A DNA stretch of 64,000 nt from NCBI RefSeq assembly GCF_014204945.1, contig NZ_JACHMN010000003.1, forward strand, positions 1,116,001 through 1,180,000. The letters run 5' to 3'. Both the position numbers and the translations under genes were made by a program. Within the stretch, counting starts at the first letter, position 1; each line of letters starts with the position of its first letter. This DNA is from Allocatelliglobosispora scoriae (GTDB lineage: Bacteria; Actinomycetota; Actinomycetes; Mycobacteriales; Micromonosporaceae). Under the pieces are notes generated by a model. It ran no database searches. It was not told the origin of the DNA and was given only the letters and a program-made list of their open reading frames with translations. Positions 1 through 10,990 of the stretch are shown in pieces.

Positions 1-1
1 G

Positions 2-1321
<1,320 letters not shown>

Positions 1322-1324
1322 CCC

Positions 1325-4009
1325 GTGGCCTTCGACGCGGCCCGCTACGAGCGGGAGGTGATCGGCCCGCTGCGCGGACGGCGTGGCGGGCTGCCCGACA
1401 TGGATCCGCGGGTCCGTTACGGCATCGACGCCGGCATGGGGCAGCGCGAGATCGAGGAGCAGCTGCGCAAGGTGCGCGCCTTCTGGAACCAGAAGGCGAC
1501 GGGCGCCGCGGCCCACCCCGCGACGAAGGTCTGCCGGCAGCTGCTCGCCGCCGACGACGAGCAGAAGCGCGTCGTCGGCGGCCGGATGGCCACGCGCGAA
1601 TACTGGGACGAGGAGTCCGCCGCCTACGCCAAGCGCGCCAAGACCGCCATGACCGCGCTCGTCGACGAGCTCCGGACGGCCTACGGCGGCGTCGGCCTGG
1701 TCCTGCGGACGAGGCTGAGCGCGATCGCGAACCAGAAGGGCATCCCGCTCGGCGAGGTGGAGGCCGCCGCCGGGCAGGCCAAGCTCCGCGTCGTCGATCC
1801 GGTGAAGCTGCCCGCCGAGAGCGGGCTCGACCGCACCGCCTTCAAATCGCTCACGGACAACCTCGCCGTCGTCGGCCTGCCCACGATCGTGCAGCTGCTG
1901 CACCCCGGTCTCGCCCGTCCCTTCACGCTCACCGGTGGCTTCGCCGTCTCCGGCGGCTCGGAGCGGCTCGACGCCGCAGCGGTCACCGCACAGATCACCG
2001 CCGCCGAGCGAGCCGCCGACTCGCCGTCGGTGCGCGCGCGCAAGGCTGCGCTCGGTGTGCTGCGCACGGCACTGGGGCAGGGGAGCGACCTGGGCCAGGT
2101 GGCACTGTTCCAGGTGGCGGAGCAGCTGCGGCTGAGCCGCGTCGACGGCGTACCCGACAACATCATCGTCGGCAACGCCGTCGCCCTCGGCATGACCAAG
2201 CAGGACGCCGACCTGCTCGTCTCCAGCCTGCCCGCGGGCACGGCACCGGTCTCGCCCGCCACCCGCCTGCGCGAGCTGCTCGCCGAGGGCCGGCTGCGGA
2301 CGGCGCAGCAGCAGCTCGCCTCCATCCCCGCCGGTGACGGCGAGGCCGACGAGCTGCGCCGCCTGCTGGCGGACGCGGACGGCAAGGTCGTCGCGCTGCT
2401 CGCCGAGGCGGACCGGGCGCTCGCCGGTGCCGCGGAGGCGGATGCGGAGCGGGCGCTGCGGCAGGCGCTGGCCCTCGCCACCGACGACGACGAGATCACG
2501 GCCCGGATCCGGCGGCTCCCGCCGCCGCCACCGCGGGACCTGCGGGTCACCACCGAGGCAGACACGTCGCTGCGCTGGTCCCCGCCGCTGACGGGCATCG
2601 GCGGCCTGCGCTACCGGGTCGTCCGCGCTCTTGACCGCCCACCGGCCTCGCCGCAGGACGGCGTCCTGGTCGGTGAGACCGCCGAGACGACCGTCGTCGA
2701 TCCCGGCGCGTTGGTCGCCCGGCGGTTCGGCTACGCCGTCTTCGCCGCCGGTGAGGCGCAGGTGTGGTCGCGGGCCGCCGAGACGACCGTCACCGTCATC
2801 CCGCCCGTCCGGGATGTCACGGTGAAGGCGACCCAGAGCCAGGTCGTCGTCTCCTGGCAGGTGCACCCGGCGGTGGTCTCGGTGCGGGTGCGGCGTACCT
2901 CCGGCCGACCGCCCTCCTCCGCCACCGAGGGCTACCCGATCAAGGCGTCGACGGCGTCGTTCACCGACACCGACATCACCGAGCGCGTGGAGTACTACTA
3001 CAGCCTCGTCGCCGTCTACCACGACGAGCGGCTCGGCGAGGTCGCCGCCGAGATGGTGCTGGTCTCGGCTGCTCCCCGCCTCACCGCGCGGGCGGTGGAG
3101 AACCTCGTGGTGGAGCCGATCGAGGGCAGCGGCGCCCAGCACCGGGTGCGGATCTCGTGGACCCCGCAGCCCTCGGTCGACGTGCGCATCCGCCGCTCCG
3201 ATGCGGTGCCGTCCTGGCAGGTCGGCACGGAGCTGCCGGTCACCGCCGTGGGCGCCTTCGGCACGGAGGTCGCCGGAGCCGTCGTCACCACCGACAACCG
3301 CTGCGTCCTGGAGACCGAGGTCCCGGCCGGCTTCCACGTCTACGTGCCGTTCGCCATCGGCGGCAACGGTGCGGTGGTGGGGCGCCACGTCGCGCAGGGC
3401 CTCGCCGCTCCGATGCGGCAGCTGCGGGCCGAGCGCCTCGGCGACCGCGTCGTCCTGTCGTGGGTGTGGCCCGACGGGGTCGGGATCGCCGAGGTGACCT
3501 GGCAGGCCGACGGCGGCGCGCAGCAGACCACCCGCATCACCCGCAATCAGTATTTCGCCGAGAGCGGCTGCCGGCTCGACGTCGGCGCGGTCGGCGGAGA
3601 CGTCGCGGTCGTCGCGGTGACGGTCGGCCCGCTCGGTGAGGCCCGCTCGCCCGTCCTGCGCCAGCCGGTGCCGGGCCGGACCGGGCGCCTCGCCTACACG
3701 GTCGAGCGCCTGCCGGGCCTGCGGCAGCGCTGGTCACCGCAGCGCGTCCTGCGGGTCACCGCCGAGACGGCGTGCCACATCGACCACCTCGTCGTCGTCG
3801 CCCGCCAGGGCCAGGTGATGCCGCTGCGGGCAGCGCAGGGCGAGGAGATCCACCGCTGGTCCGATCTGGACCTCGGCACGGGCGAGGTACGGGAGTTCAC
3901 GATCGACCTGCCGGCCGCGTTCCGCCGCCCCTACTGGATCCGCTGCTTCGTCGAGCCACCGCAGGGCGTCACGCTCACCGATCCCCCCATCGACCAGCTG
4001 AAGGTGTAG
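1325..4009 (+). CDS. Large protein with helical N-terminus and four FN3-like repeats
   Basis: 894 residues, GTG start 3 bp after the Hsp70 stop, no signal peptide or membrane segment, so probably cytosolic. Residues 1-390 are mostly helical and charged (for example the REIEEQLRKVRAFWNQK segment near 40-56) and match no domain I can name. From about residue 398 there are four beta-sandwich repeats with FN3 hallmarks (PRDLRV...LRWSPP near 398, VRDVTV...VVVSWQV near 493, VRISWTP near 610, VVLSWVWP near 705), then a final unassigned domain of about 100 residues. In related loci FN3-bearing proteins accompany VWA/GTPase/Hsp70 genes; a scaffold or substrate-presenting role with the two Hsp70s is inference. 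The FN3 content is visible by pattern only. Confidence 0.75.
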   Translation: MAFDAARYEREVIGPLRGRRGGLPDMDPRVRYGIDAGMGQREIEEQLRKVRAFWNQKATGAAAHPATKVCRQLLAADDEQKRVVGGRMATREYWDEESAAYAKRAKTAMTALVDELRTAYGGVGLVLRTRLSAIANQKGIPLGEVEAAAGQAKLRVVDPVKLPAESGLDRTAFKSLTDNLAVVGLPTIVQLLHPGLARPFTLTGGFAVSGGSERLDAAAVTAQITAAERAADSPSVRARKAALGVLRTALGQGSDLGQVALFQVAEQLRLSRVDGVPDNIIVGNAVALGMTKQDADLLVSSLPAGTAPVSPATRLRELLAEGRLRTAQQQLASIPAGDGEADELRRLLADADGKVVALLAEADRALAGAAEADAERALRQALALATDDDEITARIRRLPPPPPRDLRVTTEADTSLRWSPPLTGIGGLRYRVVRALDRPPASPQDGVLVGETAETTVVDPGALVARRFGYAVFAAGEAQVWSRAAETTVTVIPPVRDVTVKATQSQVVVSWQVHPAVVSVRVRRTSGRPPSSATEGYPIKASTASFTDTDITERVEYYYSLVAVYHDERLGEVAAEMVLVSAAPRLTARAVENLVVEPIEGSGAQHRVRISWTPQPSVDVRIRRSDAVPSWQVGTELPVTAVGAFGTEVAGAVVTTDNRCVLETEVPAGFHVYVPFAIGGNGAVVGRHVAQGLAAPMRQLRAERLGDRVVLSWVWPDGVGIAEVTWQADGGAQQTTRITRNQYFAESGCRLDVGAVGGDVAVVAVTVGPLGEARSPVLRQPVPGRTGRLAYTVERLPGLRQRWSPQRVLRVTAETACHIDHLVVVARQGQVMPLRAAQGEEIHRWSDLDLGTGEVREFTIDLPAAFRRPYWIRCFVEPPQGVTLTDPPIDQLKV

Positions 4010-4011
4010 CC

Positions 4012-5214
4012 ATGCGCAAGATCTCCTGTCCCTACTGCTACCGGCGTACCAGGGCCGGTCAGCTGCACTACCAGTGCAACGGTCGCGGTTCGGTCGGCCG
4101 GGCCGGGTGCAAGGCCGACACCTCCGATCCGGACCGCGTCCGGGAGACCGGATACACCCAGCCGGTACGCCGGTCCTACCCCCCGCTGCGCAGCTGGTGG
4201 CGTTCGCCGCGGCAGGCACCGTGCCCCTCGTGCGGTTCGCTGAGCGGCATCCGGGTCTGCCCGCACTGCCACACGCCGCTGCCGGTGAGCTTCGGCACCT
4301 CCAACAGCCCGCTGATCGCCATGATCGGCGCGAAGGGCACCGGCAAGTCCGTCTACCTGACCGTCCTCGCCAACGAGCTGCGGGTCGGGCTGCGCCGGCG
4401 GTTCCAGTCGGCGGTCCGCCTCACCGGCGACGCGCAGGGCGGATTCAGCTCGCCCCAGCAGTGGCTCGACAACAACGTCAAGCTCGTCTACGAGAACCAC
4501 GCCCTGCCGCCGCAGACCGCCGCTGCCACGGGCGGGCGCCGCGAACCCCTCGTCTTCGAGTGGCGCCAGCCCCGCACCCTGTACGGCTTCCTCAAGCGGA
4601 TCGCCACCACCTACCTCTCCTTCTACGACACCGCCGGTGAGGACCTGTCCAGCCTGCGCAGCGCACAGGACCTCGCCTACCTCGACGCCGCGGACGCGCT
4701 GATCCTGCTCCTGGACCCGTTCATGCTGCCGCAGGCCCGGGACCGGATCAGCGTGCCGACGCAGGCGATCACCGAGGAGCCCACGATCCAGATCCTGGGC
4801 CAGGTCACCGAGGCCCTGCGGACGAGCCGCCACATCCCGGGGTCGAAGCGGATCAAGATCCCGGTCGCCGTGGCGTTCGCGAAGATCGATGCCTTCTTCG
4901 ACATCCTGGACCCCGACGACCCGCTGCTGCGCCCGCCCGTGGCGGCCGGCGGCGTCTACGACGAGACGGCGGGCCGCGCCACCCACGAGCACGTCCGAGC
5001 CCTGCTCGACGACTGGGGCGGCGACGACATCGACAGCTACCTCCAGACCAACTACACGACCTTCCGCTACTTCGTCGTCTCGTCGCTGGGCGCACCGCCC
5101 GACTACGCCAACGCCAAGGTCGACGCGGGCGGCGTACGCCCCTACCGGGTCGACGAGCCGCTGGTGTGGCTGCTGAGCCGCTTCGGTGTCGTGCCGTCCC
5201 GGGAGACCAGATGA
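4012..5214 (+). CDS. Divergent zinc-ribbon GTPase (double-GTPase type, soluble member)
   Basis: 400 residues. The ATG at 4012, 2 bp after the previous stop, is preferred because the protein then opens with a zinc ribbon (C6-x2-C9 ... C22 ... C33). A second ribbon follows at C71-x2-C74-x8-C83-x2-C86. The G domain has a P-loop GAKGTGKS at 106-113, a G3-like DTAGED at 206-211, and AKID at 290-293 where classical GTPases have NKxD. No membrane segment is seen. From memory this resembles the divergent TRAFAC 'double-GTPase' families reported in actinobacterial NTP-dependent conflict systems; the second GTPase is at 7615. The altered G4 motif makes nucleotide specificity uncertain. Its stop overlaps the next start (ATGA). 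Confidence 0.8.
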   Translation: MRKISCPYCYRRTRAGQLHYQCNGRGSVGRAGCKADTSDPDRVRETGYTQPVRRSYPPLRSWWRSPRQAPCPSCGSLSGIRVCPHCHTPLPVSFGTSNSPLIAMIGAKGTGKSVYLTVLANELRVGLRRRFQSAVRLTGDAQGGFSSPQQWLDNNVKLVYENHALPPQTAAATGGRREPLVFEWRQPRTLYGFLKRIATTYLSFYDTAGEDLSSLRSAQDLAYLDAADALILLLDPFMLPQARDRISVPTQAITEEPTIQILGQVTEALRTSRHIPGSKRIKIPVAVAFAKIDAFFDILDPDDPLLRPPVAAGGVYDETAGRATHEHVRALLDDWGGDDIDSYLQTNYTTFRYFVVSSLGAPPDYANAKVDAGGVRPYRVDEPLVWLLSRFGVVPSRETR

Positions 5215-7610
5215 CCGAGGGCTTCGAATCGCTCATCTACACCGACTGCCGCCCCGGCATGGGCCTGTCCGGCAGCGCGGGCTTCCAGTTCCAGGCCCGC
5301 TCGGCGGGGGCCGACAAGCGGGCGATGGAGATCGTCGAGAGCGCCCTGCTCTACGAGGCGCCGGCGAACTGGATGGGGGAGCGGCGCCCGGTGGAGGATT
5401 ACCCGCCGTCGCTGGCCCATCTCTTCGACCGCTACTTCATCACCGCCGCGGGTGCCTACCTCGGCCGGGAGGCCAACGGTGCCCGCGAGGGCAACCAGAT
5501 CACCCACGCCATCATCACCGCCAACCCCGACGCGTACGGGTCGCTGCGCCCCGCCCAGCTCTTCGGAGCGCCCTTCTGGACCCGCGAGCCCGCACCGACC
5601 ACGAGCATCCCGCCGCACACCGCCGAGCTGGAGCCGGGCCCGTTCGACGAACTCCAGGCGCAGGAGTTCGTCAACGCCACACCGGGCGGCCAGGAGCTGC
5701 TGATCCACCTCGTCTCCGCACTGGAGCGGATGCGCGATCCGGCGGCCCGCAAGGTGCTCTTCATCGCCGACGACCCGGGCCTCGTCCTGCGCTGGATCGC
5801 GCTGGGCACGCTGCTGCTGCCCCAGCGCCGGGCCCTCACCATCGGATTCAAGGTCTTCACCACCAGGCCCACCAACAGCAGGCAGCAGATCGTCGCCGTC
5901 CATCCGGGGTGGAACAGCCTCAACGTGAGCGTCGACAACGATCAGGGCTTCATGGTCGTGGACCTCGTCCGGGACCGGTGGACCAGGGTGGAGCCGACGC
6001 CGCTCGCCGAGCTCTGGGCGCCGCTCTTCTGCACCGAGAACGCCTACGACGTGCTCGCCGCGATCGAGGTCGCTGCGGGCAGCGGGCAGCCCGAGGACCG
6101 CGCACCCGTGATCGGGCTCGCCGCCGAGCTGGGCCGGGTTCCCGACCGGACGGACGCCGACGTGGTGGTCGCCTGGCTTCGCGGCGGGCCCGCCGCGCAG
6201 CTCGACATCTACGGCGGCCGGGTCACCGACCTGCTCATCGCCGAGGTGGGCAGCTGGCCCGCGGCGGCGCTGGCCGGGCTGGACGAGGTCGCCCGCACCG
6301 GTTACCGCGACGGCGGTGACTCGGCGGTCTGGCCGGCCGAACGCGTCGTCGCCGTCCGCCACGCGCTGCTCGTCGCCGAGGTCGCCCGCGCCGTCTCGCA
6401 CGGGTTCGCCGACGGCAAGCAGCTGCCGCAGCTCCCCGATGCGGTCTGGGGTGCCGAAGCGCGGGCCGCGGCCGTGGAGGCGGTCCTGGCGGGGATGGCG
6501 GGCGCGTCGGTCGCCGGGTTCGAGGCGATCCTGCGCGTCGCGCAGCGCTTCCGCGTCGCGGTGCCGCTGGGCCAGGTGCCCGACGCGGTCGACGCCTTCA
6601 TCGCCGACTGGGCGGACCATCCCGAGCGCGGCTACGACAGCCGGGCCTGGCCCTCCGGCGAGCTGCTCTGGGCGCGGCTCCGGTCGGAGCTGGAGGCGCG
6701 TGCGGAGCGGGACCCGAAGGCCGTCGGCGACGCCTGGTGGGAGCGGCTGCTCCCGGAGACGAGCTCGATCTCGGACGCCCTCGACGAGGCGGTCGTCTCG
6801 ACGGCGATGCTGCGCCTGCCCGCCGCCGACGCCCACGTGCTGCTGACGGACTTCCTGGGCAGCCCGCTGACGGCGAACCAGATCAGCCGGGTGACCTCCG
6901 TGCTCTTCGCCCGCCGTGCGGCGCACTACACCGAGCTGGTGACGATCAACGACCGCGTTCCGGCGGACACCGTGATCGGCACCAGGATCTTCGCCGGTCT
7001 CGACGACACGCTGCGGACCGCCAGGACGCTGCCGCAGGAGCCGCTGGAGCTGGCGTGCCGCCTGGTCGAACGCGGCCTCTACCACCCGTCCCCCTACGTC
7101 GCCGACCTGGTCGAAGCCGTCCGGTGGCTGCCGGAACTCCTCAGTGCACTGCCCAAGTTCCAGCGCACCGAGGTCCCGACGGACCGGCTGCAGGCCCTCC
7201 CCTCGATCGTCGTCACCGCCCGGCTGACGGAGCTCTACGAGGCCGTGCTGCTCAACGGCCGCCCGTCAGCCGTCGTCGCCGTGCTGGCGTGCCTGCCCGC
7301 CGTCGCCGACCTCTACGGCCGCAGGCTGGCGAAACCGCCCCGCGGCAAGCGGCACCCGGCCCACCTGATGGTCGCCTTCCTGCTGACCGCGGTGCCGGAC
7401 TGGCAGCCGATCCTCGAACCCAAGCAGCGCGCGGCCGTCGCGGCGGAGCTGCGCTGGTGGCTGGGGCGCGCCGACGACAAGGAGCTCGACGCGATGGAGC
7501 GCTACCTGGAGGCGATGCGCTCCAAGGAGGTCCGCGAGCTGTGGAACCAGCACGTGGCGGAGGCAAAGGGCGGCGGCAGCCGCTGGGGCATCTTCGGGCG
7601 AAAGGGGTAG
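5211..7610 (+). CDS. GTPase-associated protein 1-like (GAP1) protein
   Basis: 799 residues; ATG at 5211 overlaps the stop of the upstream GTPase, which implies translational coupling and probably a 1:1 partnership. The N-terminal part (YTDCRPGMGLSGSAGFQFQA, near residues 8-27) and the EDYPPSLAHLFDRYFITAAGAYLGRE region resemble, from memory, the GAP1 N-terminal domain family found next to double GTPases; the rest is long, alpha-helical and Leu/Ala/Arg-rich with no recognisable catalytic motif. No signal peptide or membrane helix. Probably an adaptor or regulator of the two GTPases flanking it. The family assignment rests on recollected sequence character plus gene order, so the domain name is moderate confidence while the reading frame is certain. 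Confidence 0.7.
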   Translation: MTEGFESLIYTDCRPGMGLSGSAGFQFQARSAGADKRAMEIVESALLYEAPANWMGERRPVEDYPPSLAHLFDRYFITAAGAYLGREANGAREGNQITHAIITANPDAYGSLRPAQLFGAPFWTREPAPTTSIPPHTAELEPGPFDELQAQEFVNATPGGQELLIHLVSALERMRDPAARKVLFIADDPGLVLRWIALGTLLLPQRRALTIGFKVFTTRPTNSRQQIVAVHPGWNSLNVSVDNDQGFMVVDLVRDRWTRVEPTPLAELWAPLFCTENAYDVLAAIEVAAGSGQPEDRAPVIGLAAELGRVPDRTDADVVVAWLRGGPAAQLDIYGGRVTDLLIAEVGSWPAAALAGLDEVARTGYRDGGDSAVWPAERVVAVRHALLVAEVARAVSHGFADGKQLPQLPDAVWGAEARAAAVEAVLAGMAGASVAGFEAILRVAQRFRVAVPLGQVPDAVDAFIADWADHPERGYDSRAWPSGELLWARLRSELEARAERDPKAVGDAWWERLLPETSSISDALDEAVVSTAMLRLPAADAHVLLTDFLGSPLTANQISRVTSVLFARRAAHYTELVTINDRVPADTVIGTRIFAGLDDTLRTARTLPQEPLELACRLVERGLYHPSPYVADLVEAVRWLPELLSALPKFQRTEVPTDRLQALPSIVVTARLTELYEAVLLNGRPSAVVAVLACLPAVADLYGRRLAKPPRGKRHPAHLMVAFLLTAVPDWQPILEPKQRAAVAAELRWWLGRADDKELDAMERYLEAMRSKEVRELWNQHVAEAKGGGSRWGIFGRKG

Positions 7611-7614
7611 GACG

Positions 7615-9210
7615 ATGCAGTACATACTCGCGTTCGCGGCGATCGCCGTGGCGATCGGGCTCTACATCTGGGTCTGCGTCCTGGTGCTGGCGTTCGCCAC
7701 CCTGCCGATCGCGCTGATCGCGCTCCCCGTCGGCCTGGCCGGTGGAGCAGGACTGGCACTGGTACGCACATCCTCGGTGCTCCTGGGCCGCCAGCCGCTC
7801 ACCGTCATCGTCACACCGCAGATGACCGCTGCCGCCGCGCTGAAGCGAAAGCGCAAGGCACACCAGACGATCGACGTCGCCTGGGCCCATTACCTGACGG
7901 CCCAGGTCTTCCGGGATCACCGTGCCGCCGTCGCCTGGTTGGGCCGCGACATCAAGAAGATGTGGCAGTCGGCGTACAAGCCGATGGCGTCGAGTGACAA
8001 CGTCATGGTCATCCTGGCCTTCTGGCCGCTGGTGGTGCTGGTGCCGATCGTGCTGGGCGCCGGGACCGCCGGCATCGTGCTCGGCCTGGCGGTGATCACC
8101 GCGGTCGGTGCCCTCGTCACCGCCGTCGCCCGGGCGATCGGTGTCGTGGTGACGATGGTGCTGCGGGCTGTCGGCCTGATCTGGCAGTCCGCCTTCCGCG
8201 CCCGCGCCAGCTGCCCGAGCTGCTTCGCCGTGACGAGACTGCCCGCCTACCGCTGTCCGGGACCGCACCCGACCGGCGACAACCTGCACCGGCGCCTGGA
8301 GCCCGGACGGCTGGGCGTGTGGTGGCGGCGCTGCTCCTGCGGCACCCGGCTGCCCACGACGGTGCTGCGGACGGCGTACAGGCTGCAGGCCGTGTGCCAG
8401 ATGTGCGGCCATCCGCTGCACAGCGGCGCCGGGATGGCGAGGGATGTCCGCATCCCCGTCTTCGGCGCGGCGAGCGCGGGCAAGACCCATCTCATCATGG
8501 GCGGGCTCGTCGGGGTGGTGAGCCGCAACGGCGATCGCGGCACGGAGATCACGATGGCCGACCCGGTCAGCGACGGCACCTACCAGCAGTACCTCAAGCT
8601 CGTCGAGTCCGACGTGTCGCCGCCGAAGACCGAGGTGTCGCGCAGGCCGTTCGCCGTGACGGTGCTGATCAAGGGTGGTGGCGTACCCCCGTCGAACCTG
8701 GTCCACGTCTTCGACGCGGCGGGCGAGGCCCTGGTGGATCCCAGCCACAACGCCGAGTACTCCTATCTCGACCTGTCCCGCACCCTGCTCTTCGTCCTGG
8801 ACCCGTTCTCGGTGCCCGATGTCCGCGACCAGGCCGCGCTCTCCTTCCCGAAGGTCGCCGCGCTCGCCAACGCGGCGAGCCGGGACCCGGAGGAGTCCTA
8901 CAACGGCACCGTCAACCGGCTGCGGGGCTACGGGGTCAAGACCGAGCAGAAGTCGGTGGCGTTCGTCCTGTCCAAGGCCGACCTGCTGGTGCAGATGCCG
9001 ATCGCCGACGGCCTCGTGGCGGGCCGCTCCGATTCGGCCGCGATCCGCGCGTGGCTGACCGAGCGGCGGCTGGAGAACCTCGTCGCGACGGTCGAGCACG
9101 ACTTCGCGAAGGTGCGCTACTTCTTCGTCTCCGCCAAGGATCTCGGCCAGCACGGTGCGGTCGCACCCTTCGCCTGGCTGCTGAGCCAGGACGGACTGTC
9201 CCTGCTATGA
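7615..9210 (+). CDS. Membrane-anchored divergent GTPase with zinc ribbons
   Basis: 531 residues. The N-terminus is strongly hydrophobic (about residues 4-45, enough for one hairpin or two helices), and a second hydrophobic block at about 130-185 gives further membrane segments, so this GTPase is membrane-bound, unlike its partner at 4012. Cysteine pairs follow (CPSC ... RCPGP, CSCGTRLP, CQMCGHPL), then the G domain: P-loop GAASAGKT at 284-291, G3-like FDAAGE at 366-371, and SKAD at 453-456 in place of NKxD. It shares the L-D-P-F segment after G3 with the 4012 GTPase, which supports common ancestry. Start ATG lies 4 bp after the GAP1-like gene. Likely anchors the Hsp70/VWA system at the membrane; this is inference. 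Confidence 0.8.
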   Translation: MQYILAFAAIAVAIGLYIWVCVLVLAFATLPIALIALPVGLAGGAGLALVRTSSVLLGRQPLTVIVTPQMTAAAALKRKRKAHQTIDVAWAHYLTAQVFRDHRAAVAWLGRDIKKMWQSAYKPMASSDNVMVILAFWPLVVLVPIVLGAGTAGIVLGLAVITAVGALVTAVARAIGVVVTMVLRAVGLIWQSAFRARASCPSCFAVTRLPAYRCPGPHPTGDNLHRRLEPGRLGVWWRRCSCGTRLPTTVLRTAYRLQAVCQMCGHPLHSGAGMARDVRIPVFGAASAGKTHLIMGGLVGVVSRNGDRGTEITMADPVSDGTYQQYLKLVESDVSPPKTEVSRRPFAVTVLIKGGGVPPSNLVHVFDAAGEALVDPSHNAEYSYLDLSRTLLFVLDPFSVPDVRDQAALSFPKVAALANAASRDPEESYNGTVNRLRGYGVKTEQKSVAFVLSKADLLVQMPIADGLVAGRSDSAAIRAWLTERRLENLVATVEHDFAKVRYFFVSAKDLGQHGAVAPFAWLLSQDGLSLL

Positions 9211-9223
9211 GAGGAGTGACCGC

Positions 9224-9394
9224 ATGACACAGCCGGCCCCACCGTTGGGCTACCGCCGAGGTCGACTCGTCCTGATGCTGATCCTGGGCGCGGTGTTCGC
9301 GGCGATCGCGCTGCTGATCGCCACCTCGGGCTTCCCGCCCGCCTACGCGGCGTTCTTCGAGACCATCACCACGTGGGCGCGGGGGGCGTGGTGA
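9224..9394 (+). CDS. Small single-pass membrane protein, 56 residues
   Basis: A short gene easily missed: ATG at 9224 preceded by GAGGAG with 7 bases spacing, stop TGA at 9392-9394 overlapping the GTG start of the following Hsp70 gene. The product begins with Pro-rich residues and a positive patch (YRRGR, 10-14), followed by one hydrophobic helix (about 15-35, LVLMLILGAVFAAIALLIAT) and a short tail ending ARGAW, giving a predicted N-in topology. The good ribosome binding site, coupling to both neighbours and position between the membrane GTPase and the Hsp70 argue that it is a real component, perhaps a membrane tether or regulator. No family recognised. Confidence 0.7.
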   Translation: MTQPAPPLGYRRGRLVLMLILGAVFAAIALLIATSGFPPAYAAFFETITTWARGAW

Positions 9395-10974
9395 CGGCCG
9401 GGACCCAGCCCATCGGCATCGATCTGGGTACGACGTACAGCGTCGTCGCCACCGTCGACGCCGAGGGCAGGCCGACCGTGCTCCGCAACGACCTCGACGA
9501 GGAGACGGTGCCGTCGGTGGTCCACTTCGAGTCCGCGTCCTGTGTGCTCGTGGGCTCGGCCGCGAACAACGCCACCGCCGTCGCGCCCGACCACACCGTG
9601 GCGCTGATCAAGCGCCAGATGGGTACGGACCGGCTGCTCGAATTCTCCGGTGTGGAGTACACCCCGGAGTCGATCTCCTCGCTGATCCTGCGGGCCCTGG
9701 TGCAGGGGGTCGCCAACGCCCGCGGCTACCGGCCGCCGCCGCCCGGTGTGCCGGTCCCGGCCGTGGTCACGGTGCCGGCGTATTTCGGCATCCGGGAACG
9801 CGAGGCGACCCAGCAGGCCTGCCTGCTCGCCGGCATCGACGTGCTGGAGCTCGTGAGCGAGCCCGTCGCCGCCGCCATCCACTATGGACTGTCGGACTCG
9901 CCGGGGCAGGGGCTCGCACTCGTCTACGACCTCGGCGGCGGCACCTTCGACGCGACGCTGCTGGAGATCGGGGCGCAGATCTCGGTCCTCGCCACCGACG
10001 GCGACGCCGAGCTCGGCGGTGCCGACTGGGACGAGCGCCTCGTCGCGCACCTGATGGACCGGTTCGAGGAGGTCGCCGGTTCGCAGGACGACCCGACCGA
10101 CGACCCGTCCTTCCTGCCGACGCTGCGGCAGATGGCCGAGCGGCTCAAGCGCGACCTGTCCAGGGTCACGTCCCGGCAGGTGCCGATCCGGCAGGCCGGG
10201 AGGACCGTGACCGTGACCGTCACGCGTACCGAATTCGAGGCGATGACGAGGGATCTCGTCGAGACCACCCTCGCCGCGGTACGTCGGCTCCTCCAGCACG
10301 CCGGGCGGGTTCCGGCCGAGGTGCGGCACGTGCTGATGGTGGGGGGATCGTCGCGGATGCCGATGGTCTCGGCCGCCCTCGTCGCGGAGTTCGGCTGGCA
10401 GCCCCGGCTCTACGACCCCGATCTCGCCGTGGCGAAGGGAGCGGCGCTGCGGGCCCACCACCTCAGGCCGCCCGTGTCGGCGGCGGGCGGGCCGGGGATC
10501 CGGGCGGTCCAGAGCCGGGCCGCGACGGCGTCGGTCGTCGCCCGGGGCCTCGGGCTCCTCATCGAGGACAGCAACGACCCGACCGCGAACCGGACCTTCG
10601 TCCAGCACGTGATCCATCAGAACGAGCGCCTGCCGATCGTCGGCCGCCAGGCCGAGCTCGCCACGATCCTGCCCGGTCAGGGACGCATGAAGATCGCCGT
10701 CTATGAGCAGGCCGGGTCGGTGTCGTCCCCCGAGGCCGAGCACAACCGGCCCGCGCTGGAGGGTGAGCTGAGCGGCCTGCCCGACCGGCTGCCCGCCGGG
10801 TCCCGGATCGTGGTCAGCCTCAGCCTCGGGCTCGACGGCCGCCTGGAGGTGACCGCCACCGAACCGCGCAGCGGCGTGACGCTCCGGCTGGAGGCCTTCG
10901 TCGAGGGCGTCATCGACGCCGAGGCCCGCCGGCAGGCGGCCGGCCGGCTCAACTCCATCACGGTACGCCAATGA
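9391..10974 (+). CDS. Hsp70-like ATPase, lidless second copy
   Basis: 527 residues from the GTG at 9391, which overlaps the preceding stop; GTGs at 9373 and 9388 are in frame but lie inside the small membrane gene. All Hsp70 ATPase motifs are present: IDLGTTYS (phosphate 1, about residues 9-16), VPAYFGIREREAT, EPVAAAIHYG, DLGGGTFDAT (phosphate 2) and VLMVGGSSRMP (adenosine). The nucleotide-binding domain spans about 1-360, a short beta substrate domain about 395-515, and there is no alpha-helical lid, so substrate binding should differ from DnaK. It is clearly paralogous to the truncated gene at the window's left edge. No DnaJ or GrpE gene is seen nearby. Probably works with the VWA and GTPase proteins of the operon. 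Confidence 0.92.
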   Translation: MTAGTQPIGIDLGTTYSVVATVDAEGRPTVLRNDLDEETVPSVVHFESASCVLVGSAANNATAVAPDHTVALIKRQMGTDRLLEFSGVEYTPESISSLILRALVQGVANARGYRPPPPGVPVPAVVTVPAYFGIREREATQQACLLAGIDVLELVSEPVAAAIHYGLSDSPGQGLALVYDLGGGTFDATLLEIGAQISVLATDGDAELGGADWDERLVAHLMDRFEEVAGSQDDPTDDPSFLPTLRQMAERLKRDLSRVTSRQVPIRQAGRTVTVTVTRTEFEAMTRDLVETTLAAVRRLLQHAGRVPAEVRHVLMVGGSSRMPMVSAALVAEFGWQPRLYDPDLAVAKGAALRAHHLRPPVSAAGGPGIRAVQSRAATASVVARGLGLLIEDSNDPTANRTFVQHVIHQNERLPIVGRQAELATILPGQGRMKIAVYEQAGSVSSPEAEHNRPALEGELSGLPDRLPAGSRIVVSLSLGLDGRLEVTATEPRSGVTLRLEAFVEGVIDAEARRQAAGRLNSITVRQ

Positions 10975-10990
10975 CGGCCAGGGGGACCCG

